Assembly (NCBI GenBank): GCA_009924765.1
Contig: RFQW01000115.1
Coordinates: 1-5,958 of the forward strand
Origin: Planctomycetota bacterium
Lineage (GTDB): Bacteria; Planctomycetota; Phycisphaerae; Phycisphaerales; SM1A02
DNA length: 5,958 bases
Reading direction: 5' to 3'
Both the position numbers and the translations under genes were made by a program. Positions 1-5,704 of this stretch are shown here, in pieces; within the stretch, counting starts at the first letter, position 1, and each line of letters begins with the position of its first letter. Below the pieces are notes generated by a model. The model saw only the letters and a list, made by a program, of their open reading frames with translations, had not been told where the DNA came from and did not search any database.

Positions 1-213
1 AGGGATGTTCACCGAGTCGAAGTACATGTTGATGTTCGACACGCCGCCGGAGCACAGGTGGCAGTAGCTCATGACCGTGCCGCTGGTGCGCTGCGTGCAG
101 GCGCCCAAGCCCGAACCATCTGACAGGTAGCAGTCATCCACGCCGATCTCGTGGGTGTGCAGCGCGCTCATGTTGTGGCCGATCTCGTGGCTGGTGACGA
201 TGATGTCCCAGTT
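1..213 (-). pseudogene. Catalytic continuation of the metzincin protease gene, in the shifted frame; runs off the left edge
   Basis: In the frame that would follow if one copy of the 11-bp repeat were absent, the minus strand reads NWDIIVTSHEIGHNMSALHTH and stays open to base 1. HEIGHNMSALH (189-157) fits the metzincin zinc site HExxHxxxxxH: three His ligands and catalytic Glu at 186-184, residue 361 of the repaired protein. SGTVMSYCHLCSGG follows, with the Met-turn methionine at 72-70 and a spacing normal for M12-like enzymes. The segment SGGVSNINMYF also matches bacterial members of this family. I found no ATG, GTG or TTG in this frame from about 261 down to the motif, so independent translation of an active fragment is unlikely. 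The site has Ser where metzincins usually have Gly (third residue after HExxH). The protein's C terminus lies outside the window. Confidence 0.75.
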
Positions 214-1277
214 GCTGCTGCTGCGCTGCTGCTGCGCGAGATGACCGGGTAGGGGAAGGTGCCGTTCAGGTTGGCGCACACCGAGTAGCCGTAGCCGCTG
301 CCCGTCGTGCTGGCGCACACCTGGCTGAGCCACGCCACGCCGCCGCCGAGCGAGCGCGCGGAAAGCAGGGTGGCCAGCGACCGTGGCTGCGCACGCATGT
401 TCGTGTTCCAGTACGTGCGGAATTCGGTCAGCTGCGACGATGTGCCGCTGGCGATCGTCCACGGATCGGTGGTGGTCCACCAGCGCAGGTAGCAGATGCT
501 GGGGCGCACGTTGAAGTCGCTTGTGTAGATGTCGTTGATGCCCGCGAACAGCGTGGCCACGTAGGCGCTGGCAGTGGTGGTGTTGCCCGCGAACTTCGCG
601 AGCAGTTCCTGATCGGTGTCGACCGCGATGGGCAACTGGCGGCACGCCGCGGCGGCGAAGCCGGACATGGGCGGTTCGTCGTCCTGCAGCCCCTCCTCGA
701 TGGCGGGCGGGTTCTCGCACACGAACGGACCGATGGGCAGTTGCAGGGCATCGGCGATCATCGGCGCATCGCCGCCAGCGGGATCGCCGGAGCTGATCAC
801 TTCGGTGCGTCCGTTGAAGCGGATCCAGCCGTGCAGGCCGGCATCGGACTTCGAGATGAACGCGGAGGAGTTGGGGAAGCCTGCCACGGTTCCGCGCCAC
901 GCGGAGATGGTGGGCAGCGGCAGTTCACGTTCGATCGCCTGGCCGTTGGCGCCCGCCTCCATCACCACGATGCGCGCGTCGCTCGAGAATGCGCCCACGC
1001 GCGTGAGCCGAAGGTCGGCCGTGGAGCCATCGGACAGTGGCACCTCATCGAGCCACGCCACGTCGCCGGCTTCCATCGCCGCCCACGCGGCTTCGTTCAC
1101 GGACAGTTGCATGGCGGGAATCGTTGGGCCCTGAGCGCCATCCGGCAGCGCCGCTGCCAGCGGGATCCCGGTCAGCGGTTTCACGCGTGCTGGCTGGACC
1201 ACCTGTGCGCCCGAGAAGGCGGTGCCGGTGATCGAAAGTGCCGACAGGACAAGTGTGGCCATCAAGTGGGGCTTCAT
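168..1277 (-). CDS. Secreted metzincin-type zinc metalloprotease (M12-like), N-terminal part, prematurely terminated by a frameshift
   Basis: Reads from ATG at 1277 to TGA at 168-170 (369 residues). Residues 1-24 form a Sec signal peptide: Lys2, a hydrophobic run LMATLVLSALSITGTAF, and probable cleavage after SGA (residue 24), so the product should be exported. Residues about 25-210 look like the beta-rich propeptide of bacterial M12-like proteases (the segment around SAWRGTVAGFPNSSAF). From about 214 (IAVDTDQELL) the peptidase domain begins, with NDIYTSDFNVRPSICYLRWW and later GGGVAWLSQVCA and NLNGTFPYPV. After Ser351 an 11-bp tandem duplication changes frame. The last 18 residues (Ala352-Thr369, Ala/Ser/Thr-rich) are out of frame, and the zinc motif is lost. 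The frame stays open upstream to 1532, but that part lies inside the amidohydrolase gene and has no signal peptide, so I start at 1277. No Shine-Dalgarno is seen. The family is clear from the downstream motif; the substrate is unknown. Confidence 0.8.
   Translation of the reverse strand: MKPHLMATLVLSALSITGTAFSGAQVVQPARVKPLTGIPLAAALPDGAQGPTIPAMQLSVNEAAWAAMEAGDVAWLDEVPLSDGSTADLRLTRVGAFSSDARIVVMEAGANGQAIERELPLPTISAWRGTVAGFPNSSAFISKSDAGLHGWIRFNGRTEVISSGDPAGGDAPMIADALQLPIGPFVCENPPAIEEGLQDDEPPMSGFAAAACRQLPIAVDTDQELLAKFAGNTTTASAYVATLFAGINDIYTSDFNVRPSICYLRWWTTTDPWTIASGTSSQLTEFRTYWNTNMRAQPRSLATLLSARSLGGGVAWLSQVCASTTGSGYGYSVCANLNGTFPYPVISRSSSAAAATGTSSSPATRSATT
214..237. repeat. 11-bp direct tandem duplication (CTG-rich) causing the frameshift
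   Basis: CTGCTGCTGCG occurs twice back to back (215-225 and 226-236). The period of 11 extends one base on each side, covering 214-237. Each unit itself holds three CTG triplets, which favours slipped-strand mispairing. Eleven bases is not a multiple of three, so the extra copy moves the protease out of frame. With one copy the coding strand reads Arg-Ser-Ser-Ser-Asn-Trp-Asp straight into the zinc motif. The repeat is read directly from the sequence; that it arose by duplication is inferred from the exact frame restoration. Confidence 0.9.
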
Positions 1278-1278
1278 G

Positions 1279-1309
1279 CCCGGCAAGATAATCCGGGAAA
1301 CATGTCCCG
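1279..1309. promoter_or_regulatory. Inverted repeats and possible promoter/operator just upstream of the protease start
   Basis: Three short arms occur in a row: CCCGG (1279-1283), CCGGG (1293-1297) and TCCCG (1305-1309). The middle arm can pair with either neighbour: CCCGG/CCGGG with a 9-base loop, or CGGGA (1294-1298)/TCCCG with a 6-base centre. On the minus strand TATCTT (1290-1285) ends seven bases before the ATG at 1277, fitting a -10 box whose transcript would begin at or next to the start codon. A poor -35 candidate, TTGCGG (1312-1307), lies 16 bases further upstream and overlaps the outer arm. The arms are certain; a promoter or operator role is inference. No run of T follows, so it is not an intrinsic terminator. 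Confidence 0.3.
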
Positions 1310-1356
1310 CAAGTGTGGGCCGTGAATTTGTTGTGCCTATCGGACGCGGTGTTGTG

Positions 1357-2553
1357 TCAGGCCTGGGCCAGCGCCAGATGCACCATCGCCTCGACGCCGG
1401 TCGCAATGGCGCTGTCGTGGAAGTCGAAGCTGGGGTCGTGCAGCGGGGGGCAGCGTCGGCTCGGTTCATCGAGCCCAAGCACGAAGAAGCAGGAGCGGGC
1501 GGCGGCACCGTAGAAGGAGAAATCCTCGGCACCCATCACCGGGTCGCCGAAGTCGCGCACGCGGTCGGCACCGAGCGCGGCGGTAGCCACGCGCTCGAAG
1601 CGCTTCACGGCCTGCGGCTCGTTGATCGTGACCGGCGTATTGGCGAAGAACCGCACATCGGCGCGCAGGCCGCGTGCGCGCGCGGTGTGTTCGGCGCACT
1701 CGCGGATGCGCCGATGCAGCATCTCCTGCACGGGTTGGCGGAAGCTTCGCGTGGTGCCGCGCAGCAACGCCGTGTCCGGAATCACGTTGAACGCCTCGCC
1801 TGCATGCATGGCCGCAACCGTGATCACGGCGGCATCGAGCGGCGCCACATCGCGCGACACGATCGATTGCAGTGCCTCCACGATGGCGCAGGCCGTGAGG
1901 ATCGGATCCTTGGCCAGATGTGGCCATGCGGCGTGACCACCCGCGCCATGCACGGTGATCTCGAACGCGTCGGCGGCGGCGAGCATGGGGCCGGTGCGGG
2001 AGGCCACCACACCCAGCGGGAAGGTTGGCCAACCGTGCAGTCCGTACATCTGATCGATCGCGGGGCCGAGCACGCGTCCATCAAGGCAGCCTTCCTTCCG
2101 GTCGGCGCCGTTGCCGCCTTCCTCCGCAGGCTGAAAGAGCAGCGTGACCGGGTTCGGAAGCGCATGTTCCTTCGAGAGTGTTTGCAGCACGCGCGCCGCG
2201 CCGAGCACGATGGTGGTGTGCCCGTCATGGCCGCACGCATGAGCGCAGCCCTCAACGCGGCTCTTCCACGCTCGATCGCCATGCTCGTGCATGGGCAGCG
2301 CGTCGATGTCGGCGCGAAGGCCGATCGCCTTGGCACCGGGCTTGCCGCCTGGGATGTGCGCGATGGTGCCGGTGCCACCCGCCAGACCGCCGACATGCTG
2401 CACGCCGATGGCGGCCAGTTCGCGCTGGATGCGCTTCGCCGTCTCGTGTTCCTGGTAGCCGATCTCCGGATGCTGATGCAGTTCGCGGCGGAAGGCGATG
2501 AGCGAGTCCACTTCCTGGGCGATCAGGCTCTGGATGCGCTTCGCGTCGTGCAT
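1357..2553 (-). CDS. M20 family amidohydrolase / metallopeptidase (hippurate hydrolase-like, M20D)
   Basis: Predicted cytoplasmic dimetal hydrolase that cleaves N-acyl or amide bonds of amino-acid derivatives; family members include hippurate hydrolase, N-acetyl-diaminopimelate deacetylase and IAA-amino-acid hydrolases. From ATG 2553 it has 398 residues, the normal family length. Motifs in order: RRELHQHPEIG (22-32), GLRADIDALP (78-87), HACGHDGH (105-112) with metal ligands Cys107 and His109, PAEEG (142-146) with the catalytic and metal Glu pair, GLHGWP (His173), the dimerisation/lid domain with HGAGGHAAWPH (202-212), NVIPD, MGAEDF (about 340-345) and LHDPSFDF with the last metal His (about 372). 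All expected ligands are present, so it should be active. The substrate cannot be read from the motifs. A GTG two codons upstream (2559) is an alternative start. No Shine-Dalgarno is seen before either. It lies downstream of the GGQ gene and ends 79 bp before the protease start. Confidence 0.93.
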   Translation of the reverse strand: MHDAKRIQSLIAQEVDSLIAFRRELHQHPEIGYQEHETAKRIQRELAAIGVQHVGGLAGGTGTIAHIPGGKPGAKAIGLRADIDALPMHEHGDRAWKSRVEGCAHACGHDGHTTIVLGAARVLQTLSKEHALPNPVTLLFQPAEEGGNGADRKEGCLDGRVLGPAIDQMYGLHGWPTFPLGVVASRTGPMLAAADAFEITVHGAGGHAAWPHLAKDPILTACAIVEALQSIVSRDVAPLDAAVITVAAMHAGEAFNVIPDTALLRGTTRSFRQPVQEMLHRRIRECAEHTARARGLRADVRFFANTPVTINEPQAVKRFERVATAALGADRVRDFGDPVMGAEDFSFYGAAARSCFFVLGLDEPSRRCPPLHDPSFDFHDSAIATGVEAMVHLALAQA

Positions 2554-2559
2554 GGGCAC

Positions 2560-2565
2560 AGGGTA
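2560..2565 (-). promoter_or_regulatory. Possible -10 box (TACCCT) for a leaderless amidohydrolase transcript
   Basis: TACCCT on the minus strand ends six bases before ATG 2553, where a TAnnnT -10 box would sit if the transcript began at the start codon. No -35 box is recognisable, and the 43-bp gap after the GGQ gene has no Shine-Dalgarno and no terminator. The gene could instead be read from the upstream operon. Weak evidence. Confidence 0.2.
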
Positions 2566-2602
2566 GCGGGGCCGACTGGAAGGCAGCCGCGCAACGCCGC
2601 AC

Positions 2603-3160
2603 TCACGATCGCAGCGGCGCCAGGCCCACCTGCACGCGACCCTCGTTCACCGCGGCGAATGCCGCCTTGTCGTGACGGATCAGGCGACTGAGCTGGCTCA
2701 TGGTCACGCCCAGAATGCCTGCGGCGCCGGCGATGTCGAAGCGGCGCGACACGATCAGGTCCAGCGCCTCGGCGAGCAGGGCGGGATAGTCGTCGTGCTC
2801 GGGGTTCACGCTCAACTTGTCGCCCTGTCGGCGCGAGCGCCACAGTTCGGAGATGACCGGGCGATCGCGGTTCACCAGCACGCGCAGTCGCACCGCCAGT
2901 TTGCGTCGCAGTCGTCGCAGCGCCTGGCTTCGATTCTGCGCCTGACTGCGACGCTCGGTGCCCGAGGCATCGAAGCCCGTGGGCGTGTGCTGGATCCACA
3001 CCGCCGTGTCGCGACGATTGCGGTTCTGTCCACCTGGGCCGCTCACGCGTCCGATCTCGATGCTGCAGTGCTTGAGCAGTTCCGCCTCTTCCAGCGAGGC
3101 CGGGTGCGGGGCTTGCACCATGGTGAAGCGTTCACTGACGAAGGGCGGGCGGTAGGTCAT
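2603..3160 (-). CDS. Peptide chain release factor-like protein with GGQ domain (probable ribosome release/rescue factor)
   Basis: 185 residues. After a 33-residue N-terminal segment comes a class I release-factor catalytic domain. GRVSGPGGQNRNRRDTAV contains the GGQ loop (Gly43-Gly44-Gln45), which in the family places water for hydrolysis of peptidyl-tRNA. HTPTGF and ERRSQAQNRSQALRRLRRKL follow, matching the conserved HxPTG and RSQ..N...A motifs. The codon-recognition domain of RF1/RF2 (PxT or SPF) is absent, so it is not a normal stop-codon factor. It resembles small GGQ proteins such as ArfB/YaeJ, but lacks their short basic tail. Instead it has a predicted helical tail from about 120 (FDIAGAAGILGVTMSQLSRL) that looks helix-turn-helix-like and ends VNEGRVQVGLAPLR. 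I associate this layout with Planctomycetes. ATG 3160 overlaps the tsaD stop as ATGA, with no Shine-Dalgarno, pointing to translational coupling. Met14 (3121) is a less likely start. The rescue function is inferred. Confidence 0.88.
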   Translation of the reverse strand: MTYRPPFVSERFTMVQAPHPASLEEAELLKHCSIEIGRVSGPGGQNRNRRDTAVWIQHTPTGFDASGTERRSQAQNRSQALRRLRRKLAVRLRVLVNRDRPVISELWRSRRQGDKLSVNPEHDDYPALLAEALDLIVSRRFDIAGAAGILGVTMSQLSRLIRHDKAAFAAVNEGRVQVGLAPLRS

Positions 3161-4218
3161 GCGCGGGAGAGCAGCGAGAAGGGTTCGGCGGACAGGCTGA
3201 GTGCATCATGCTCGCCGGCGGCGAGTCGCAGGGCGGCCAGGGCGCCGATCATGGCAGCATTGTCGGTGCAGTGCTGCGCCTGCGCGAGGTGCAGCGATGC
3301 GCCGTGATCGCTCGCGACCTTGGCCAGCATGGCGCGCACCGCCTGATTGCGCACCACGCCGCCGCCGGCGATCAGCGAGGCGCTGGGATTGGTCTCGAAC
3401 GCCCGACGCAGTCCAGTCTCGAGCGCTCGCACCACCGCGCGCTGGAAACTGGCAGCCAGATCGGCCACACGCTGCGCATCAAGCGGTGGTGGGGGCGGCC
3501 GCGGCGGACGATTCGGCGCGCTTGGCACGCCGCGCACCGCATACAGCACCGCGGTCTTCAGTCCGCTGAAGCTGAAGTCGGCGCTGCCCGCGAATCGACC
3601 TCCCTCGAAGGGGAACGCCTGCGCGTTGCCGGTGACGGCGGCGCGCTCGATCATGGGACCGCCGGGCCAGCCAAGCCCCAGGATGGAGGCCGCCTTGTCG
3701 AACGCCTCGCCTGCCGCGTCGTCGCGCGTGCGGGCGATCACGGTGGCGTGCAGCGCGTCGGGCATCGAAAGGATGTGCGTATGTCCGCCGCTCGCCACCA
3801 AACCGATCGCGGGGTACGCGGGGGGCGAGTCGTTCAGATGGCACGCGGCGAGATGCGCCTGCACATGATCCACGCCAAGGAACGGCTTGCCGATGGTCCA
3901 CGCGAACGCCTTGGCCGCGCTGGTGCCCACCAGCAGCGAGCCGATCAGGCCCGGTCGATGGCCCGCAGCCACGGCGGCCAGGTCGCTGGGTGCGACGCCC
4001 GCCTGCTGCAGTGCTGCACGGATCGCGGGCGTGAGTTTTTCAAGATGCGCGCGGCTGGCCAGCTCGGGCACCACGCCGCCGAATTCGGCATGCACGGCAT
4101 CCTGCGTGATCACGGTCTCGCTGCGCACCAGCATGCGGCCTTCGCGCAGTTCCACCACCGCGGCGGCGGTTTCGTCGCAACTTGTCTCCAGCGCCAGGAT
4201 GAGCTGCGATGCGGGCAC
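3157..4218 (-). CDS. tsaD: tRNA N6-threonylcarbamoyladenosine (t6A37) synthesis protein TsaD
   Basis: Transfers the threonylcarbamoyl group from threonylcarbamoyl-AMP to A37 of ANN-decoding tRNAs, in bacteria working with TsaB and TsaE in the cytoplasm. 353 residues, slightly longer than the usual near 340. Visible motifs: ALETSCDETAAA (9-20, ASKHA-fold phosphate loop), HAEFGGVVPELASRAH (43-58), DHVQAH with metal ligands His118 and His122, VASGGHTH (141-148), GEAFDKAASILGL (170-182), DFSFSGLKTAV (214-224), AGGGVVRNQ (284-292) and CTDNAAMIG with metal ligand Asp319. Oddities: GHRPG at 86-90 replaces the usual TxGPG, and a proline-rich insert (PPRPPPPP, 238-245) precedes DAQRVADLAASFQ. The start is GTG at 4218, preceded in frame by a TAG (4230-4228) with no other start between, and by AGGA (4229-4226) seven bases upstream. 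It is the first gene of the minus-strand group, and its TGA overlaps the next ATG. Confidence 0.96.
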   Translation of the reverse strand: MPASQLILALETSCDETAAAVVELREGRMLVRSETVITQDAVHAEFGGVVPELASRAHLEKLTPAIRAALQQAGVAPSDLAAVAAGHRPGLIGSLLVGTSAAKAFAWTIGKPFLGVDHVQAHLAACHLNDSPPAYPAIGLVASGGHTHILSMPDALHATVIARTRDDAAGEAFDKAASILGLGWPGGPMIERAAVTGNAQAFPFEGGRFAGSADFSFSGLKTAVLYAVRGVPSAPNRPPRPPPPPLDAQRVADLAASFQRAVVRALETGLRRAFETNPSASLIAGGGVVRNQAVRAMLAKVASDHGASLHLAQAQHCTDNAAMIGALAALRLAAGEHDALSLSAEPFSLLSRA

Positions 4219-4243
4219 CCGCGCATCCTAGAATCATTCCTCC
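4219..4243. promoter_or_regulatory. 25-bp divergent control region between tsaD and hflX
   Basis: Only 25 bases separate the GTG of tsaD from the ATG of hflX. On the plus strand TAGAAT (4229-4234, five of six bases of the -10 consensus) ends nine bases before the hflX ATG at 4244, so that transcript would have almost no leader. No -35 box is found at 16-18 bases upstream. The bases before the hflX ATG are pyrimidine-rich with no Shine-Dalgarno. On the minus strand AGGA (4229-4226) serves as the tsaD ribosome-binding site, overlapping the hflX -10 candidate. Any tsaD promoter must lie partly inside the hflX coding sequence; I could not identify a convincing one. Confidence 0.45.
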
Positions 4244-5656
4244 ATGGAAACCGGACTCTCGCAGTCGCGCATCCTTTCGGAGCGCTCGATCCTTGTGCAG
4301 GTGCGCCTGCCCAGCAGGGACGAGCGCGATCCGCTGGGTGAGTTGCGCGCCCTTGCCGACACCGCCGGCGTGCAGGTGGTTGGCGAGATGCAGCAGAACC
4401 TGAAGGTGCCCCGTGGCGCCACCTATCTGGGCAAGGGCAAGGTGGAGGAACTGGGCGCCATGGTGCAGGCGCTCGACGCGAAGGTGGTGGTGTTCGACAA
4501 CGACCTCTCGCCCAGTCAGGTGCAGGGCCTCGAGGAAGCGATCGGCTGCAAGGTGCTGGATCGAAGCGAGCTGATCCTGGACATCTTCGCGCACCGCGCC
4601 ACCACGCGACAGGCGCAGTTGCAGGTGGAGATCGCGCAGCTGCAGTACACCGCACCGCGTCTGCGCGCCATGTGGGCACACCTTGGGCAGGTGACCGGCG
4701 GCGCGCCCGTGGGCGTGGGCACGCGCGGCCCGGGTGAGCAGCAGCTGGAAATCGATCGTCGACTGGTGAAGGTGCGTGTGGATCGCCTGCGGGGCGAACT
4801 GGCCGAGATCGCCGGTCGCAAGCAGCGCGAGGTGCACGCGCGACGCACCGAGCACTTCACCGCTGGTCTGGTGGGCTACACCAATGCGGGCAAGAGCAGC
4901 CTGTTCAACGCGCTCACGCGCGGCGGAGCCTTCGCCAATGACCAGTTGTTCGCCACGCTTGGCACACGCGTGGAACAGTGGAACCTGCGCGGCGGAAACA
5001 GCTGCATGCTGAGCGACACCGTGGGTTTCATCCGCGACCTGCCGCACCATCTGGTGGCCAGTTTCCGCAGCACGCTGGAGGATGCGGTGCATGCGCACCT
5101 GCTGCTGGTGGTGCTGGACGTGAGCGATCCGCGCGCCGAGAACCAGCTGGAGGTGGTGGAGCACACGCTGAACGAGATCGGCGCCACCGAGCCTGCGCGG
5201 CTGCTGGTGCTGAACAAGGCCGATCGGCTGGAGTCGGCCAGTGCGCGGGATTCCGAGCGCGTGCATCCGCTGTCGTGGTGGTTGGAGCGGCATCCCGATG
5301 CGCTTGCGGTGAGCGCGCTCACGGGCGAGGGCCTCGATCGCCTGGCCGAACAGGTGCTGGAGCGTCAGAAGGGCGCGGTGCGCACGCTGCGCGTGACCGT
5401 GCCGCTGCGCGACGCTCGCACGGTCGATTTCCTGGAGAAGCGCTGCCCGGTGCATGCGCGCGACTACCTGGATTCGCAGGTGACGCTCACGGTGGAGATC
5501 GGCCGGCGTCAGGTGGACCAGCTGCTGTCGCGCGGCGCGCGCTTCGACATCGAGGGCATTCCGGCGAACGACTTCGTGCGCACGCAGTGGGATGCCCAGC
5601 CCGGCAGGCCCGATCGTGGTGTGCCGCCGCACGAGCGCATGGTGGGTGAGTGGTGA
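4244..5656 (+). CDS. hflX: GTPase HflX (ribosome-associated, ribosome-splitting factor)
   Basis: Binds the 50S subunit and, in studied bacteria, splits stalled or hibernating 70S ribosomes under stress. 470 residues against about 420-430 in E. coli and Bacillus. The N-terminal HflX domain (about 15-200) includes VPRGATYLGKGKVEEL, VVVFDNDLSPSQVQGLEEA, the metal/RNA-contact stretch DRSELILDIFAHRATTRQAQ and GTRGPGEQQLEIDRR, followed by the helical linker. The G domain has G1 GYTNAGKSS (211-219), G3 DTVGF (258-262), G4 NKAD (324-327) and G5 SAL (from 357). DLPHHLVASFRSTLEDA is the expected switch-II continuation. G2 reads FATLGTRVEQW (236-246) where many HflX have FATLDPTTR. A C-terminal domain follows (VDFLEKRCPV... 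VTLTVEIGRRQVDQL...). It diverges from tsaD and lies 48 bp before a DUF6428-type gene. Start ATG 4244 is the only good one before the domain; it lacks a Shine-Dalgarno. Confidence 0.96.
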   Translation: METGLSQSRILSERSILVQVRLPSRDERDPLGELRALADTAGVQVVGEMQQNLKVPRGATYLGKGKVEELGAMVQALDAKVVVFDNDLSPSQVQGLEEAIGCKVLDRSELILDIFAHRATTRQAQLQVEIAQLQYTAPRLRAMWAHLGQVTGGAPVGVGTRGPGEQQLEIDRRLVKVRVDRLRGELAEIAGRKQREVHARRTEHFTAGLVGYTNAGKSSLFNALTRGGAFANDQLFATLGTRVEQWNLRGGNSCMLSDTVGFIRDLPHHLVASFRSTLEDAVHAHLLLVVLDVSDPRAENQLEVVEHTLNEIGATEPARLLVLNKADRLESASARDSERVHPLSWWLERHPDALAVSALTGEGLDRLAEQVLERQKGAVRTLRVTVPLRDARTVDFLEKRCPVHARDYLDSQVTLTVEIGRRQVDQLLSRGARFDIEGIPANDFVRTQWDAQPGRPDRGVPPHERMVGEW

Positions 5657-5665
5657 GCATCAATC

Positions 5666-5683
5666 GCCCGCGAGCGTGCGGGC
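5666..5683. other. Short hairpin between hflX and the next gene
   Basis: GCCCGC (5666-5671) and GCGGGC (5678-5683) form a six-base-pair G+C stem with a six-base loop, starting nine bases after the hflX stop. No T run follows, so it does not fit a standard intrinsic terminator. It could slow or attenuate transcription into the downstream gene, or be chance in GC-rich DNA. Confidence 0.25.
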
Positions 5684-5704
5684 CAAGCAGAAGGGAATGC
5701 CTCG

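Noticed and set aside
168..237. Programmed ribosomal frameshift as the way to read the protease catalytic domain
   Set aside because: No slippery heptamer and no obvious downstream stem-loop were seen, and the exact 11-bp duplication explains the frame change fully.
214..237. CRISPR or trinucleotide-repeat array
   Set aside because: There are only two adjacent 11-base copies with no spacers, inside a coding region.
1278..1356. Intrinsic terminator after the amidohydrolase gene
   Set aside because: The stems in this gap are five base pairs with no T run on either side, and they abut the protease start codon.
1278..1532. Upstream extension of the protease frame to 1532
   Set aside because: It overlaps the end of the amidohydrolase gene, is low-complexity Pro/Ser/Thr/Arg-rich, and would bury the clear signal peptide that starts at 1277.
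1222..2691. 489-codon open frame on the plus strand opposite the amidohydrolase gene
   Set aside because: It lies antisense to a gene with complete M20 motifs, its translation is rich in His, Arg and Gly with no recognisable domain, and such long shadow frames are expected in GC-rich DNA.
3208..4341. 377-codon open frame on the plus strand opposite tsaD
   Set aside because: Shadow of tsaD; no motif, start signal or plausible composition.
4040..5632. 530-codon open frame on the minus strand opposite hflX
   Set aside because: The translation is His-, Gln- and Leu-rich with no family pattern, while the opposite strand encodes all the G motifs of HflX.
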